A stretch of DNA of 64,000 nucleotides from Dugong dugon. Lineage: Eukaryota; Chordata; Mammalia; Sirenia; Dugongidae. Numbering within the stretch: position 1 is the stretch's first letter; every line of letters starts with the position of its first letter. The DNA lies in contig CM057462.1 in the NCBI GenBank assembly GCA_030035585.1, positions 68,854,734-68,918,733 of the forward strand. Direction: 5' to 3'. The position numbers and the translations under genes were made by a program. Positions 23,301-30,778 of the stretch are shown here, in pieces. The notes beneath the pieces are model-generated. The model was given only the letters and a program-made list of their open reading frames with translations, searched no databases and was not told the DNA's origin.

Positions 23301-23566
23301 GGGACAGGTCCAGTGAACAGGCCTACATTAGCCCTGCTCTGTCCCTCACAGCACCCAGCAAGGACATACCCGGCGCCGCTCCCACCATGCGACTGAGTGA
23401 GGAAGAAGAAACTGGGAGAATCATCGAAATGCAGCGCTTAGAGATTCAGCGCCTCCGAGACCAGATCCAAGAGCAAGAGCAAGTCCCTGGGTTGCACCCC
23501 ATTGCCGGAGTTCGGCTTCCTTCCCTCCAAGAGTCGGAGGTGAACTTTGAGGTGCAGACCAACTGA
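649..23566 (+). CDS. CFAP57: CFAP57 (WDR65), C-terminal five coding exons, partial gene
   Basis: Join of 649-765, 2707-2841, 2918-3061, 17743-17875 and 23352-23566, reading through without stop or frameshift into a TGA at 23564-23566 and giving 247 residues. The predicted protein is hydrophilic, rich in E, K, R, Q and L, and strongly coiled-coil in character, matching the remembered C-terminal third of CFAP57 (for example [27 protein letters not shown] and [19 protein letters not shown]). The N-terminal WD40 repeats and earlier coiled coil lie before the window. The family is a cilia- and flagella-associated axonemal protein tied to assembly of a subset of inner dynein arms; that role is established knowledge, not visible here. 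All exons have AG acceptors and GT donors and compatible phases (0,0,0,1). Gene order with TMEM125 and C1orf210 supports the call. Confidence 0.95.
1108..1302 (+). mobile_element. AfroSINE-type element, diverged
   Basis: Contains the recurrent block order of the window's SINEs: GCAAACAGTTAA-like start, CTAACTGAAAGGTTGG, GAAGAAAGGCCTGG, ACTTCCAAAA, CTTGTGGAGCACAGTTATACTCTGAC. Similar blocks recur at 5978-6187 and, inverted, at 5211-5400. Confidence 0.75.
1815..2226 (-). mobile_element. Solitary LTR, MaLR-like (ERVL-MaLR)
   Basis: Shares with six other copies in the window the blocks CTAGTGCTGCTGTAGCAGAAATACCACAAG at its left end (shown here in part) and GGGGGAACACAGTTCAGTCCGTAAC at its right. 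Read on the minus strand, these correspond to an LTR 3' end and 5' end. The middle differs from the other copies, so it is a separate subfamily. No internal retroviral region adjoins it. Confidence 0.7.
2707..2841 (+). CDS. CFAP57: CFAP57 coding exon b
   Basis: 135 bases, 45 codons, phase 0 on both sides. The acceptor is TGATGGCAG ending at 2706; the donor is GTGAGC at 2842. The translation runs from [11 protein letters not shown] to KYVQRADM and includes the recognisable [17 protein letters not shown] segment. The next exon follows after only 76 bases. Confidence 0.95.
2842..2917 (+). other. CFAP57 micro-intron (76 bases)
   Basis: The sequence between the GTGAGC donor at 2842 and the CATCAG acceptor ending at 2917 is 76 bases long, near the lower limit for mammalian introns. 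It is C/T-rich, and translation across it would not preserve the reading of the protein, so it must be removed. No transposon is present in it. Confidence 0.9.
2918..3061 (+). CDS. CFAP57: CFAP57 coding exon c
   Basis: 144 bases, 48 codons, phase 0 on both sides. Starts [17 protein letters not shown] and ends [10 protein letters not shown]; the donor is GTATCT at 3062. The exon is a continuous charged helix, with [11 protein letters not shown] near its end, as expected for the coiled-coil tail of CFAP57. It is followed by a 14.7 kb intron. Confidence 0.95.
5030..5195 (+). repeat. MIR SINE
   Basis: Core motifs in MIR order: GCC...CTTTGCCAAGAGACCTTGG, AATTCCTTAACTTCTC, AATGCGGGAG, GCATTGAGTAGGAT. 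Old and diverged. Confidence 0.65.
5211..5400 (-). mobile_element. AfroSINE-type element
   Basis: Inverted copy: CTGACTCACGGTGACCCC and TAGAACTGTGCTCCATAGGG at the left, AACCTTTCAGTTAGCAGCTG and GAGCACTTAACCATTTGTGC (box-B and box-A side of the tRNA-like head) at the right. Confidence 0.85.
5885..6360 (-). repeat. L2 LINE 3' fragment, split by a SINE
   Basis: Reads as the inverted L2 3' end: TTCATTCATTACACATTC, TATATGCCAAGCTCTGC, then after the SINE at 5978-6187 it resumes with CCTCAAGGAGCTCATACT and GCATTTGAGCTGAGCCTTGA. The two halves are in the same order as in intact copies. Confidence 0.7.
5978..6187 (+). mobile_element. AfroSINE-type element inserted in L2
   Basis: GAGTCCCTGGATGGTGCAAA head, GAAGAAAGGCCTGGTGG middle, CTACTCTGACCCACGTGGGG tail. 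It interrupts an L2 copy, so it is younger than that copy. Confidence 0.85.
6631..6655 (+). repeat. T-rich homopolymer tract
   Basis: Interrupted run of T in the CFAP57 intron, with single C breaks. Confidence 0.7.
7239..7545 (+). mobile_element. tRNA-Gly-derived SINE with target-site duplications
   Basis: The first 70 bases follow a tRNA-Gly gene closely: GGTGCTCAGTGGTAAAATTC (A box), CTCGCCTTCCATGCGGGAGA (anticodon arm, GCC-like position GCCTTCC), TTTTGATTCCCAGCCAGTGC (B box and acceptor). The rest carries blocks shared with other SINEs in the window (GAAGAAAGGCCTGGTGATC). An 11-base direct repeat, CTATATAAACT, flanks it at 7228-7238 and 7546-7556. The minus-strand element at 43946-44300 has the same head. 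Confidence 0.85.
7990..8125 (+). repeat. MIR SINE inside inverted-duplication arm
   Basis: AAAATCCCGGCTCTCCCACT, CTCGGTTACCTCATATGAAA, GTTGTTGTAAGGACTAAATG in MIR order. It is followed by an L2-like tail to about 8440, ending TTTTGAATGAATGGATG. Confidence 0.75.
7990..8890 (+). repeat. Left arm of 901-bp inverted duplication
   Basis: Matches the reverse complement of 11869-12769 across 901 bases with no length difference. Two mismatches were found in the parts compared by eye (TTACCTC against TTTCCTC near 8026; GGTACTTT against GGTTCTTT near 8876). Two open frames of 74 and 65 codons translate identically in both arms. The arm contains MIR and L2 relics, so it is ordinary intron sequence that was copied. 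Homology stops sharply at both ends. Confidence 0.95.
9069..9551 (-). mobile_element. MaLR-like LTR (3' LTR of a minus-strand element)
   Basis: Starts TGTCTTAGTCATCTAGTGCC and ends TTCAATCCATGACA on the plus strand, so it has TG...CA termini. On the minus strand it carries a candidate AATAAA-type region near its 3' end (GAATGAATTTCTC). Sequence matching MaLR internal DNA follows at 9552, so this is the downstream LTR of an element reading leftward. Confidence 0.8.
9552..9986 (-). mobile_element. MaLR-type ERV internal region, part 1
   Basis: Begins ATTCCACCCTCTGGCCTCCC, continues with CTCTTAACTCCAAATCCAAA, a pattern remembered from internal DNA next to MST/THE-type LTRs. No retroviral gene is open. 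It is cut at 9987 by an RTE insertion and seems to resume at 12770. Confidence 0.6.
9987..11868 (-). mobile_element. RTE/BovB-type LINE, 5'-truncated
   Basis: 1.9 kb minus-strand copy. The 3' end is at the left (GTTGTTAGGTGCCATGGAGT) and the broken 5' end is at 11868. Minus-strand pieces still encode reverse-transcriptase-like sequence: [12 protein letters not shown] and [40 protein letters not shown], the same as in the plus-strand copy at 18177-19541. Stops and frameshifts break the frame, so it is inactive. It sits within retroviral internal sequence, and its truncated end adjoins exactly the right arm of the inverted duplication. Confidence 0.9.
11869..12769 (-). repeat. Right arm of 901-bp inverted duplication
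   Basis: Reverse-complement copy of 7990-8890. Its left edge abuts the truncated 5' end of the RTE copy, and its right edge abuts sequence that looks like ERV internal DNA. The spacer between arms is 2,978 bases. The near absence of differences points to a recent event, gene conversion between arms, or an assembly artefact. Confidence 0.95.
12770..13185 (-). mobile_element. Probable MaLR-type ERV internal region, part 2
   Basis: Lies between the inverted-duplication arm and an LTR. Moderately GC-rich, with no open retroviral frame. It is assigned to the same element as 9552-9986 by position, since it adjoins an LTR of the same family; sequence recognition is weak. Confidence 0.45.
13186..13690 (-). 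mobile_element. MaLR-like LTR
   Basis: Same family as 9069-9551: CTTAGTCATCTAGTGCCGCT at the left, TTTTGGGGGACACAGTTC and ATCCATGACA at the right. About 150 bases separate it from the next LTR. Confidence 0.8.
13691..13837 (-). mobile_element. Short MaLR internal segment between two LTRs
   Basis: 147 bases, ending GCAGCATCCCACTCC and TCTGGTACCAAATTCTGT beside the LTR at 13838. On the minus strand this is the first internal sequence (ACAGAATTTGGTACCAG), where the primer-binding site of MaLR elements lies. Confidence 0.65.
13838..14359 (-). mobile_element. MaLR-like LTR (5' LTR of a minus-strand element)
   Basis: TG at 13838 and CA at 14358-14359. The internal primer-site-like segment lies immediately to its left, so this LTR is upstream on the minus strand. 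Highly similar in block order to 9069-9551 and 13186-13690. Confidence 0.8.
14391..14961 (-). mobile_element. ERVL-type LTR resembling MLT2
   Basis: Starts TGTCTTAATCTGGGTTCTAT and ends ACCTTAATCATCACA. Inner blocks AAGGAAATGGCTCACGTGGT, CCTTTTGACTGATTGGC and CATGGCCCAGCCAAGTTGGC match a remembered MLT2-type pattern. A second copy is at 20298-20912. Confidence 0.65.
15370..15800 (-). mobile_element. L1 LINE 3' region fragment
   Basis: Inverted L1 sequence: TTTTGTGGCTGACTTATTTC, TTCAAGGTTCATCCATG, ATTTCTCTTTACAGCTGAG. A related piece is at 54888-55490. Confidence 0.75.
15806..16011 (-). mobile_element. AfroSINE-type element
   Basis: Begins GTTGTTGTTAGTTGCCATCA and ends GCACCATCCAGGGACTCC. 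Inserted in or at the edge of the L1 piece. Confidence 0.85.
16305..16448 (+). mobile_element. MER5A-like hAT DNA transposon fragment
   Basis: TCAAAGTGTGGTCTGGCACG, GCATCACCTGGGGGCTGG, TACTGAATCAGAAGC, AGATCCTCAGGTGATTTG follow the MER5A order. Confidence 0.75.
16650..17065 (+). repeat. L2 LINE 3' fragment
   Basis: Ends CAGCGCCTGGCATATAATAG, GGTACTCAGTAAATATTTAT and a short GGAT repeat, the L2 3' terminus. Upstream blocks (CCTCTCCTTGAAAACTCC, TTCAAGCCTCAATTCC) also fit. Confidence 0.7.
17275..17500 (+). repeat. MIR SINE, well preserved
   Basis: CTCTGGAGCCAGACTG, GGGTAAGTTACCTAACCTCT, GTGCCTCAGTTTCCTCTTCT, AGTGCTTAGAAAAGTG in order, just upstream of CFAP57 exon d. Confidence 0.85.
17743..17875 (+). 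CDS. CFAP57: CFAP57 coding exon d
   Basis: 133 bases, 44 codons plus one base, so it leaves in phase 1. A strong T-rich tract precedes the acceptor AATGCAG ending at 17742; the donor is GTAGTG at 17876. The translation runs [16 protein letters not shown] ... PQEVSET. An open frame continues well past the donor into the intron, but that extension bears no resemblance to the family. Confidence 0.95.
18177..19541 (+). mobile_element. RTE/BovB-type LINE, 5'-truncated
   Basis: Starts near TGCCAAGAAATTTGGAAGAC and ends GCACCTAACAACAAC. Encodes broken reverse-transcriptase sequence: FIDYAK near 18476, [19 protein letters not shown] and DFILLGC near 18895-18970. Stops interrupt every frame. The 3' third gives the pattern seen in the fragments at 190-385, 24955-25096 and 45591-45903. 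Lies in the CFAP57 intron in the sense direction. Confidence 0.9.
19670..20106 (-). mobile_element. Long SINE with alternative head and RTE-like tail
   Basis: At the left it carries RTE-tail-like blocks (GGTGCCATCAAGTTGACTCC, CATTTCACCAAGGGTCTCTC). At the right, minus-strand reading gives CACCACCTGTCTGCCAGTTT, GTTGCTATGATGCTGG, GACTAGGAAGAAAGGCC. The right-hand head differs from the AfroSINE and tRNA-Gly heads and recurs at 27546-27952 and 52760-53127. Confidence 0.7.
20298..20912 (-). mobile_element. ERVL-type LTR resembling MLT2
   Basis: TGTCTTAGGCTGGGTTCTCT at the left and TTAACCATCACA at the right, with an internal TA/GA microsatellite at 20347-20378. Same family as 14391-14961. Confidence 0.65.
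21222..21400 (+). mobile_element. MER5A-like hAT DNA transposon fragment
   Basis: CTCCAAGTGTGGCCTGGCCC, CAGCATCTCCTGGGAGCTGG, GCCTCAGACCTACTGG in MER5A order; second copy of the family after 16305-16448. Confidence 0.65.
21656..21860 (+). mobile_element. AfroSINE-type element
   Basis: CTCTGGTGGCACAGTGG (A-box side), GCTGCTAACCAAAAGGTCC, GGAGAAAGATGTAGCAATC, TATAGGGTTGCTATGAGTTG. Well preserved. Confidence 0.9.
21926..22092 (+). mobile_element. AfroSINE-type element with 10-base target-site duplication
   Basis: GAGCCCTGGTGGCATAGTGG head to GACAACAGGATAGG tail. TCTGTATACA is repeated at 21916-21925 and 22093-22102. The usual middle segment with GGAGAAAGATGTGG is deleted. Confidence 0.85.
22095..22134 (+). 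repeat. 40-bp alternating pyrimidine-purine tract with palindrome
   Basis: Every step from 22095 to 22134 alternates pyrimidine and purine. A perfect 24-base palindrome is centred at 22116/22117 (22105-22128, half-site TATACATGTATA). Confidence 0.9.
22250..22748 (-). mobile_element. MaLR-like LTR, solitary
   Basis: TGTCTTAGTCATCTAGTGCT at the left, GGGGGACACAATTCAATCC at the right. No internal region on either side. Confidence 0.75.
23352..23566 (+). CDS. CFAP57: CFAP57 last coding exon with stop
   Basis: Enters in phase 1 (the G from exon d plus CA makes Ala). The acceptor is CCCTCACAG ending at 23351. The translation contains [18 protein letters not shown] and [11 protein letters not shown], followed by a less regular tail ending [10 protein letters not shown] and TGA at 23564-23566. 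The end matches the remembered C-terminus of human CFAP57 in form and length. Confidence 0.95.
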
Positions 23567-23755
23567 CTCCCTTTGGTGAGCCATCCTCAGCCTCTGGCCA
23601 CAGCCAGAAGAAGCACTGCCAATCCACCACACATCTGTCCCCAGGCCAGGCTCTGGGCTGGAGTCTGTGCAGCACTGACCCCACCCAGCCTCTCTGTCCC
23701 TGCCCTGGAAAATTTGGGGCACAGCAGAATAAAGGTGTTTGCCCACAGTGGTGTC
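23567..23755 (+). other. CFAP57: CFAP57 3'UTR
   Basis: Short untranslated tail. A canonical AATAAA lies at 23728-23733, about 160 bases after the stop and followed by a GT-rich stretch (GGTGTTTGCCC, then GTGGTGTCC). Cleavage is expected about 10-25 bases after the hexamer; the end given here is approximate. Confidence 0.7.
23728..23733 (+). terminator. CFAP57 polyadenylation signal
   Basis: Canonical AATAAA followed within about 30 bases by GT-rich downstream sequence. It is the first canonical hexamer after the CFAP57 stop codon. Confidence 0.75.
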
Positions 23756-24954
23756 CTCTCTGCTCACCAGGGAGCTAGGGATGGGGGAAAGGAAAGAGGA
23801 GAGCTGAGGACTTGGGGGAGGAGGCTCCAGTTCATCCAAAGCCACTGTTTCTCCCTGTCCAGGCACAGGGCTGCCTGTCACCACAGAGATCACACCAGAC
23901 TTTGGGGCTGGCCCGCCACCACCTTCTTCTCTGGGCCTTAAGGACTGTCTCCTTCCATCTTAAATATCACCGCCTGCTGCTTCTGACGTGGCTTTCTGCT
24001 CTGCCTAGTAAGTCAAGATCAGACAGAGCCTCCTGCATTGTCTTCTCCTGTGTGAAACATTATGAGGTGTCCTTTGGATTTGAACTTGTGTGTGAAGACA
24101 AGGGGAAAGATGAGAGTAAAATAAGAAAGCTACAAGAATTCTTCCAAGTTTTACATGATTTGCTGACCCTGTTCTTAGAACTCTGCCTTTATTTCTCTTA
24201 ACCTCCACCCCACTCTAGACTTGGCATCTTTGTTCTGCAGAGCCCTGTCCCACTCCTTCATTTCTGGGGGCACCTTTATCTCTAGAATTCCTCTTCTTTC
24301 CACACAGGCCCCATACTGGGAGACCCAGCCACATACAGGTACGGGGGAAAGGTAGCTTTTATGCACTGAAGAGCAAAGGAATGTAACCCAGAGGTCCCTA
24401 TCTTCTACCTGAGAAGGACAAACACCTCGCTAATACACAAACAGTTAAGTCCCTAGGCCCTACTGGTTACCTCTGAGTGTCCTTAACCTGGTGTTTCCAA
24501 GGCAGTGGCTGCTTTCCCCATCTTCCCCCCAATCTGTTTTACCCCAATTCTGGGCACTACTCATGTTCATTCTTCACAGTGAGAGCTGAGACTTAGCTGT
24601 CACATTTAGCAAGGCTGTTCTTAAGGCTGGGGATGACAGAAGGAAGCTCCACTGCAGAGATCATAAAGCAAAGTACCCTTAGATTCTGCACAGCCCTGAC
24701 TCTCCTTAGAAACTATCTTCCCACCCCTAAGACTGCACCTTGTAGCAAGGCCAGCTTATCCCCTCTCAGCTTTTCCTTGTCTTTACACACAAGTTCAAGT
24801 CCATAGGAAATTTCATTACGTTTCACACAGAAGAAACAATCCCCTTCCTTCTCTCCCCTACAAGGAGACAGGCCCAGAGTAGGAAAAATTGAGGCATCCT
24901 ACTCAGTGAGAGACCCCACTCAGCCACAGAGACAGTAACTCATAATATTATCAT

Positions 24955-25096
24955 ATTATACTTGGTGTCCACAACAATGGACTTGAGTATACCAACAGTG
25001 TGAAGGTTCTGCAGGCCCAGGCAATGTTTCATTCTGTTGTACAAGGTTCACCAGGAGTTGGTACCAACTTGATGGCCAACTAACAACCACAACGTT
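24955..25096 (+). mobile_element. RTE/BovB-type LINE 3' end fragment
   Basis: ATTCTGTTGTACAAGGTTCA then GAGTTGGTACCAACTTGATG and an AACTAACAACCACAAC tail, the diverged RTE 3' end. Confidence 0.65.
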
Positions 25097-25239
25097 TTAG
25101 CCACAGTGAGTTTCTTTCTGGTCCTCTAGAAAGATTCCCCTGTACTTTTCTTCTTGCCAGGCCATCCTTCCTCTCCCTTTGCTTGGTTAACTCCCACCAA
25201 TCCTAACCCATAAGAGGTAGATGCACTCTTCTCTCTGGC

Positions 25240-26810
25240 TTTTTTTCATTTATTTCATTTTTGTAGATTTTGTGTTTCCTGAGACTTTTTCTGCTTTATT
25301 TTGATGAGTAGGTTTTTTAACTTTCTTTGTGGTTACCTTGAAATTTACCCCTATCTTCCTAAGTTTAGTCTTTTATTACTTGATAACCCCTTGATTTCCT
25401 CTCCATTTGAAAGTTCTATACCTAAACTGTTTATTCCCTCTTTTATTGTCCTGACGTTGTTGTCATTTACAGATTGACCTCTCTGGATCCCTGTTGTAAA
25501 TTTTTTAGTTTTGTTTTATCCTTGAGAGTTCATTATCTAGGTTGCTATCTGGCTGATGCTGTCTTATGTGCTAGATTCAGGTTGTTGAATGATGTTGTTA
25601 GTTCTCTAACCAAAGAATTCCCTTTAATAATTCTTGTAAGTTTGGTTTGGTTTTTACATATTCCCTTAATTTCTGATTATCTGGACATGTCCTAATTTCG
25701 CCATCATATTTGAAGGAGAGTTTTGCAGGATATATTATTCTTGGTTGGCAGTTTTTTTTCTTTCAAGATTTTATATATGTGATCCCATTGCCTTCTTGCC
25801 TGCATGATTTCTGCCAAGTAATCAGAGCTGAGTTTTATTGTTTCCCCTTTGTATGTGACTTTTCGTTTTTCTCAAGCTGCTCTCAGGATTCTTTGTCTTT
25901 GGTTTTAGTGGGTGTGATTATGATATGTCTTGGTGTTTTTCTTTTGGGGTCTGTCCTATATGGGGTTCGTTGAGCTTCTTGGATGACCAGCTCTTCCTCT
26001 TTCATGATATAAGGGAAGTTTTCTGTCAGCAAATCACCAATGATCTGTCTGTGTTTTCCATTTTCTCCCCATTATGGAACTAAAATCACATGCAAATTTT
26101 TGCTTTTGATTGTATCCCACATTGTTCTCAGGGTTTCTTCATTTTTCTTCATTGTTTTCTCTGATTTTTCCTTAAACAAAGTGGAATCCAAGGATTTGTC
26201 TTCAATTTTGTTAATCCTGTCTTCCATTGTTTCAAATTTGCTCTTAAAACCTTCATTTGCACTGTATATTTCTGAAATCTTCTTGTTTATCTTTTGGATT
26301 TCTAATTGCTGTTTTTCTAGTTGTTTATTTATTTTGATGTTTTGTTCCTGTATTATTTTCCTGAATTCTTCCATTGTTTTGCCTGTCTTTTCCATGATTT
26401 TGTCTATTTTTTCCTTATTGTTGTCTGCATTTTCCTTCATCTGGTGGAGAAGCCTGAATATTAGTGTTCTAAATTCCCTCTCAGGTAGTTCTAGTGCCTT
26501 TTCTTCTAGCAGAAGGTCATCTGGTGTTTTATTTTGGTCGCTTTCTGGAGCCATCCTGTCCTGTTTTTCTGTGTGTTTTGATTTTGTCTACTGTCTCCAG
26601 GACATTCAGGAATTATTTTCTTCATTTATTGATTGTAGATTTGATTGTTTTGTCCTGCTTTTTTGGTTTTATTTGGTTATGTTTGGGCAGGTGGACTGGG
26701 TGTGTCTTGTTGCTTGCTTGCCTGTGGGCAGGATACTTCTCACCCACCTTGTCCAGATGGGCAGGGCCAAATGTGCTCTTCTGGGGCTCAAACTTCTCCA
26801 TTCCAAACTA
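25240..26810 (-). mobile_element. L1-lineage element with ORF1 but no ORF2, HAL1-like
   Basis: The minus strand has a 160-codon open frame (26072-26554) beginning MAPESDQNKTPDDLLLEEKA and continuing as a charged coiled coil (MEKTGKTMEEFRKIIQEQN). Further left, broken frames still spell L1 ORF1 C-terminal domain patterns such as TPRHIIITPTK, KVTYKGE and QARRQW. After this comes A-rich non-coding sequence with no ORF2. HAL1 is the known L1 derivative with ORF1 only. The leader before the ATG matches the end of the window (63915-64000). Confidence 0.65.
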
Positions 26811-26934
26811 GGACCTTGGCGTTAGCTTTGCAGAAGAAAAAGACTCAAAAGGATGTTGGAGAGGTTAGTAGGGCCAGATTATGCAGAGGCTTGAAGGCAC
26901 ATTAAAGATATGGGACTGTCTTGAGGCTACTACT

Positions 26935-27325
26935 AAGCCAGTATGAGTCACTCCCCATGCTTTCCAAGCTCTTGCCATACAAGCCTCCTTTCCTAGAAAA
27001 CGCCAGGCTCTTTCCTGCCTCAGTGTCTTCCCATGCACTGTTCTCTCTGCCTGAAATGCTCTTGCCCCCACACCTCATTTAGAAAACTCTTACTTATCTT
27101 TCATGTCTCAGCTTAAATGTCACTTCCTGAGAAAACTGCTCCTGAAAACCCAATCCCCATCTAAATTACATCCACCATATTGTTTTCCTTCATAACCCCT
27201 ACTATAATTTTTAAGTGTATATTTGTTTAGTTGTTTAATGTCTGGCTCTCACACTAGGCACTCAATTCCATGGGCAAAGGCTATGTCTGTTTTTAAAGTT
27301 CACTCAGGTATCTATGTGGAGAATT
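26935..27325 (+). repeat. L2 LINE fragment
   Basis: TGCACTGTTCTCTCTGCCTG, CTTTCATGTCTCAGCTTAAA, TGTCACTTCCTGAGAAAACT in L2 order. Confidence 0.75.
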
Positions 27326-27545
27326 GAGGGGACCCAGTAATGGAGGCAGGGAGACCAGTTAGGAGGATACTGTGGTGGATGTGAGAGGCCAGTGGCTTGG
27401 GCTGAGATGATAGCAGTGAACTCCTCTAAGTTGAAGACTGATGAGAATTAGCCAAACAAAGGGAGAGGGAAGATGAACCTGGGAAGAAGAAAAGAACAAA
27501 AGATACTTTTTGGTGGACCAGAAAGAAATTCACTGTGGCTAAAAT

Positions 27546-27952
27546 GTTGTGGTTGTTAGTTGCTGTCAAGTTGGCTCCAACTCATCATGAACCTATGTAC
27601 AACAGAATGAAACATAACCTAGTCCTGCAGCAGCTTCACCATCATTGCTATGCTCAAGTCCATTGTTGTGGCCAATGTGTGTTTTGAGTGCCTTCCAACC
27701 TAGGAGGCTCATCGTCCAGCACTATAGCAGACAGTATTTGGTTGTGATCCACAGGGTTTTCATTGGCTAATTTTTGAAAGTAGGCCACCAGGCCTTTCTT
27801 CCTAGTCTGCCTTAGTCTGGAAGCTCCACTGAAACCTGTCCATCATGGGTGACCTTTGCTGGTATTTGAAATACTGGTGGCATAGCTTCCAGTATTGTAG
27901 CAACATGCAAGCCTCCACCGTACAACAAACTGACAGACGGCTGGTGGTGCTA
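27546..27952 (-). mobile_element. Long SINE with alternative head
   Basis: Same head as 19670-20106: CTGGTGGCATAGCTTCCAG, CAACATGCAAGCCTCCACCG at the right. At the left GTTGTTAGTTGCTGTCAAGT. Contains GTGCCTTCCAACCTAGGAGG, a block shared with 52760-53127. Confidence 0.75.
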
Positions 27953-28059
27953 AAATGTAGCAATTTTCAAATAACAAATTTTTCAACTTAAAAATATCTT
28001 CAAATGAGAAGGCAAGAGGGGACAGGAAAGGTGGACCAATGGAAATGGGGAACCCAAGG

Positions 28060-28195
28060 TCAAGAAGGGGAGAGTATTGACATGTCGCAAGGTTGGCAAC
28101 CAGTGTCACAAAACTGTGTATTGACTGTTTCATGAGAAACTAATTTGCTCTGTAAACCTTCATCTAAATCACAATAAATATACATATATATCTTA
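28060..28195 (+). mobile_element. L1 3' end fragment
   Basis: AACCAGTGTCACAAAACTGT and TAAATCACAATAAATA correspond to the last bases of the L1 at 45094-47570 (AACCAATGTCACAAAACAGT). Confidence 0.6.
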
Positions 28196-30392
28196 GAGTC
28201 AAGACTCACATTTCACCTACAAGGTCGCTCTTAGTTTATAGATGATGAAAACAAAACTAAAGAGAAGAGAAGTAGCCTGCACACAGTCACACAGGCAGAG
28301 CCAGGCTGCGGCCCAGTCTGTCCAATGGACTCCCAAGCCCATGCTCTTCCACACTGCACTGCAGAGAACACAGAACACCACAGGCCGTGTGGTGGTGACT
28401 ATAGAGGCGTGACACCTGGAGAGTCTAAACTAGAAAAAAAAGGAACTGGAAACTCCCAAGTTAACCTGAGCCAGTGACAGGCTGCTCAACAGCCAGTGAG
28501 GAGAAAGAGGAAGCCACTCAGGCCAAGGGAGAGCCCCACTCCAGCAGAACCTGGCACGTTGGCCAGCAGGTCAGCAGGATATTTTCCTGGCTGCACGCAG
28601 GTGAGCACAGCTCCTTGCCAGGGAAACTGAGGCTGGCAGTGGAATCTTGTTTTCCTCCCCATGTCCTGCCTTCAGTGGTCCTACTTCAACCTGTTGGGTG
28701 GCATTGGTTCTCTGGCTGCTGCATATAAGACCTCCCTCCACTCTCCCTATCCTCACTCCATAGGGAAGCTGAAGCCACTCAGGTGCCACCCCCTCCTTTA
28801 GGGTCTCTTCAGCCAGTTGACCCCTCATTGATGGAGTGGGCCTGCTGTCCCCTCCTCCTGCAGCAGCCTGACATGCTCTGCCTCAGGGGCCCCGTTGGTC
28901 ACCCACTTAGCTGGGCATTGGAACATGGACTCCACTCTTGCTCTTGTGGTTGCAGCCCATTGTTGCGATCTAGGGACTCATTCAATGCTGGTGTGACAGC
29001 TGGGTGTCTTTGGGGCCGCTGAGCCATCCTGGTGTAAGGGCCACCAAACTCTCTCTAGGCACCTTCCCCTTCTTCTAGAGTCTTGGCATTAGCTGTGGCC
29101 AGACAGTGTGAGCTGCCCACCTGAGCCTTCTCTGCCAGCCTGTTCTCCCAGCACAGAAGACCCCACCCCACAGAAGTTTCTGGCATCAACATCTACCTTT
29201 CCCTGCTGCTTCTTACACAAAGCATGACATCCATCACCAACCTGCTGCTCCCAGGAGGTGACTGAGGGGCCCTGGTGGGCCTGGGGATATCTAGGACCAG
29301 ATTACAATCATTGCTCTGAATCTGGAGTGAGAGGTGAGAGAGAAGGCCACTCAGGACCAGGAGTGGGGTTCATCCTCCCTGAGCTAGGTTGGGATGATCT
29401 CTTCTAGATCATCGGAAGCTCAGGGACCTGTCAGCACTTTGAACGTTTCTGAGATGCAGTCTGACCTCCCCAAGCTCACCTGGGCTGGAAACAGATTTAC
29501 AAGGAAGTAGACCTGCTGTGTGCCAGGCGGTAGGAGGGAACCAACATTATTAATCACCTATTATGACAGGTAGTGTAAAAGGATTTGTATTTATTGCTGA
29601 TCTACTGTGTGTCACATGGTGGGATTTGGCAGGGCAGTGAGTATGAACTAGTACTTACAAAGTACCTACTGGGTGCCAGAAGGTATGAGGAAATGTATTA
29701 AAATTGGGACTGAGATTCTAGTTCTGAATAGAGAAGCTTTGGGGTGCCCTTCTTTGGCTATAAGTAACAGAAACCAACTCCAGCTGGTTTTTATTATATG
29801 GCTCTGGGGGCGTCTCATGGAATCTCAGGGCAGACATGTAACTGGACCTCTGGAAGGACTCGAACCAGGGCCTGGGACACTGCAGGAAGCCCGTCTCCCT
29901 CTCTTATCTGTGTCCCTCTTTGCAGACCAGTTCAGCTGCAGAAGGTACCTTAGCATCTCTCTTTAGGAGATGCCCCCAGGCTGAAATGGAATCCCTAGTC
30001 TGCTTTTAAATTGCCAAAAGAGTATGTTTTGAACCGTAGCTTTAGTCCAATCAACTATAGCTGTAGGGGTGGGTCACAGAATATAATCCTGGTTGTTGGG
30101 GGCTTATCCTGGAGTGAGAGTGGTCACTAGGAGCAGGGCAGATACTCCAGAAGATGTCTGTCTTAGGGAACCACCACCCACCCAGAACCACTGAAGACCT
30201 ACTGTTGCACAGCACTTTATGCCCATTATTCCCCCAGACTGCCTTTCAGGGCAGCAGGGATGGTGTCTGTCTTGCTCACCACTGCATCTCTACCACCTGG
30301 CACAGTACCTGGTCCAGAGAAGGGACACAGTAAATATTCACTGAATGAATAGATAATTATATTATTTAATCCCCCCACACACACACACTATA

Positions 30393-30617
30393 GGGAGCCC
30401 TGGTGGCACAGTGGTTAAGCACTTGCCTACTAATTGAAGGGTCGGCAGTTTGAACCTACTAGCCACTCCACAGGAGAAAGATGTGGCAGTCTGCTTCCGT
30501 AAAGATTTACAGCCTTGGAGACCCTATGGGGCTGGTCTACTCTGTCGTGTGTGGTCGCTATAGGGTCACTATGAGTCGGAATCGACTCAACAGCCAACAG
30601 ATTTGGTTTGGTAATGG
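30393..30617 (+). mobile_element. AfroSINE-type element with 10-base target-site duplication
   Basis: Complete: GGGAGCCCTGGTGGCACAGT head, GTCGGCAGTTTGAACC (B box), GATGTGGCAGTCTGCTTCCG, GGGTCACTATGAGTCGGAAT tail. ACACACTATA occurs at 30383-30392 and 30618-30627. Confidence 0.95.
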
Positions 30618-30778
30618 ACACACTATATAGGCTAAGTGCTATTGTCCCCACTTTACAAATGAGGAGGCTGAGGCACAGAGAGGTGAAGCAAAATTTCTAA
30701 GGTCACAGAGCTAGAGCTAGGACATGAGCCTTCAAGGTCAATCTAGCTCCAAAAGCCAGCGTTCTCTCCATTACTTAT

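Larger units (their letters stand above)
17876..23351 (+). other. Last CFAP57 intron
   Basis: 5.5 kb, filled with the RTE copy, SINEs, an MLT2-like LTR and an MaLR-like LTR. 20915-21220 and 22750-23340 show no recognisable feature. Confidence 0.85.

Noticed and set aside
26040..26825. 261-codon plus-strand frame
   Set aside because: It is antisense to the L1/HAL1-like ORF1; its hydrophobic, Ser/Phe-rich composition is what T-rich DNA would give.
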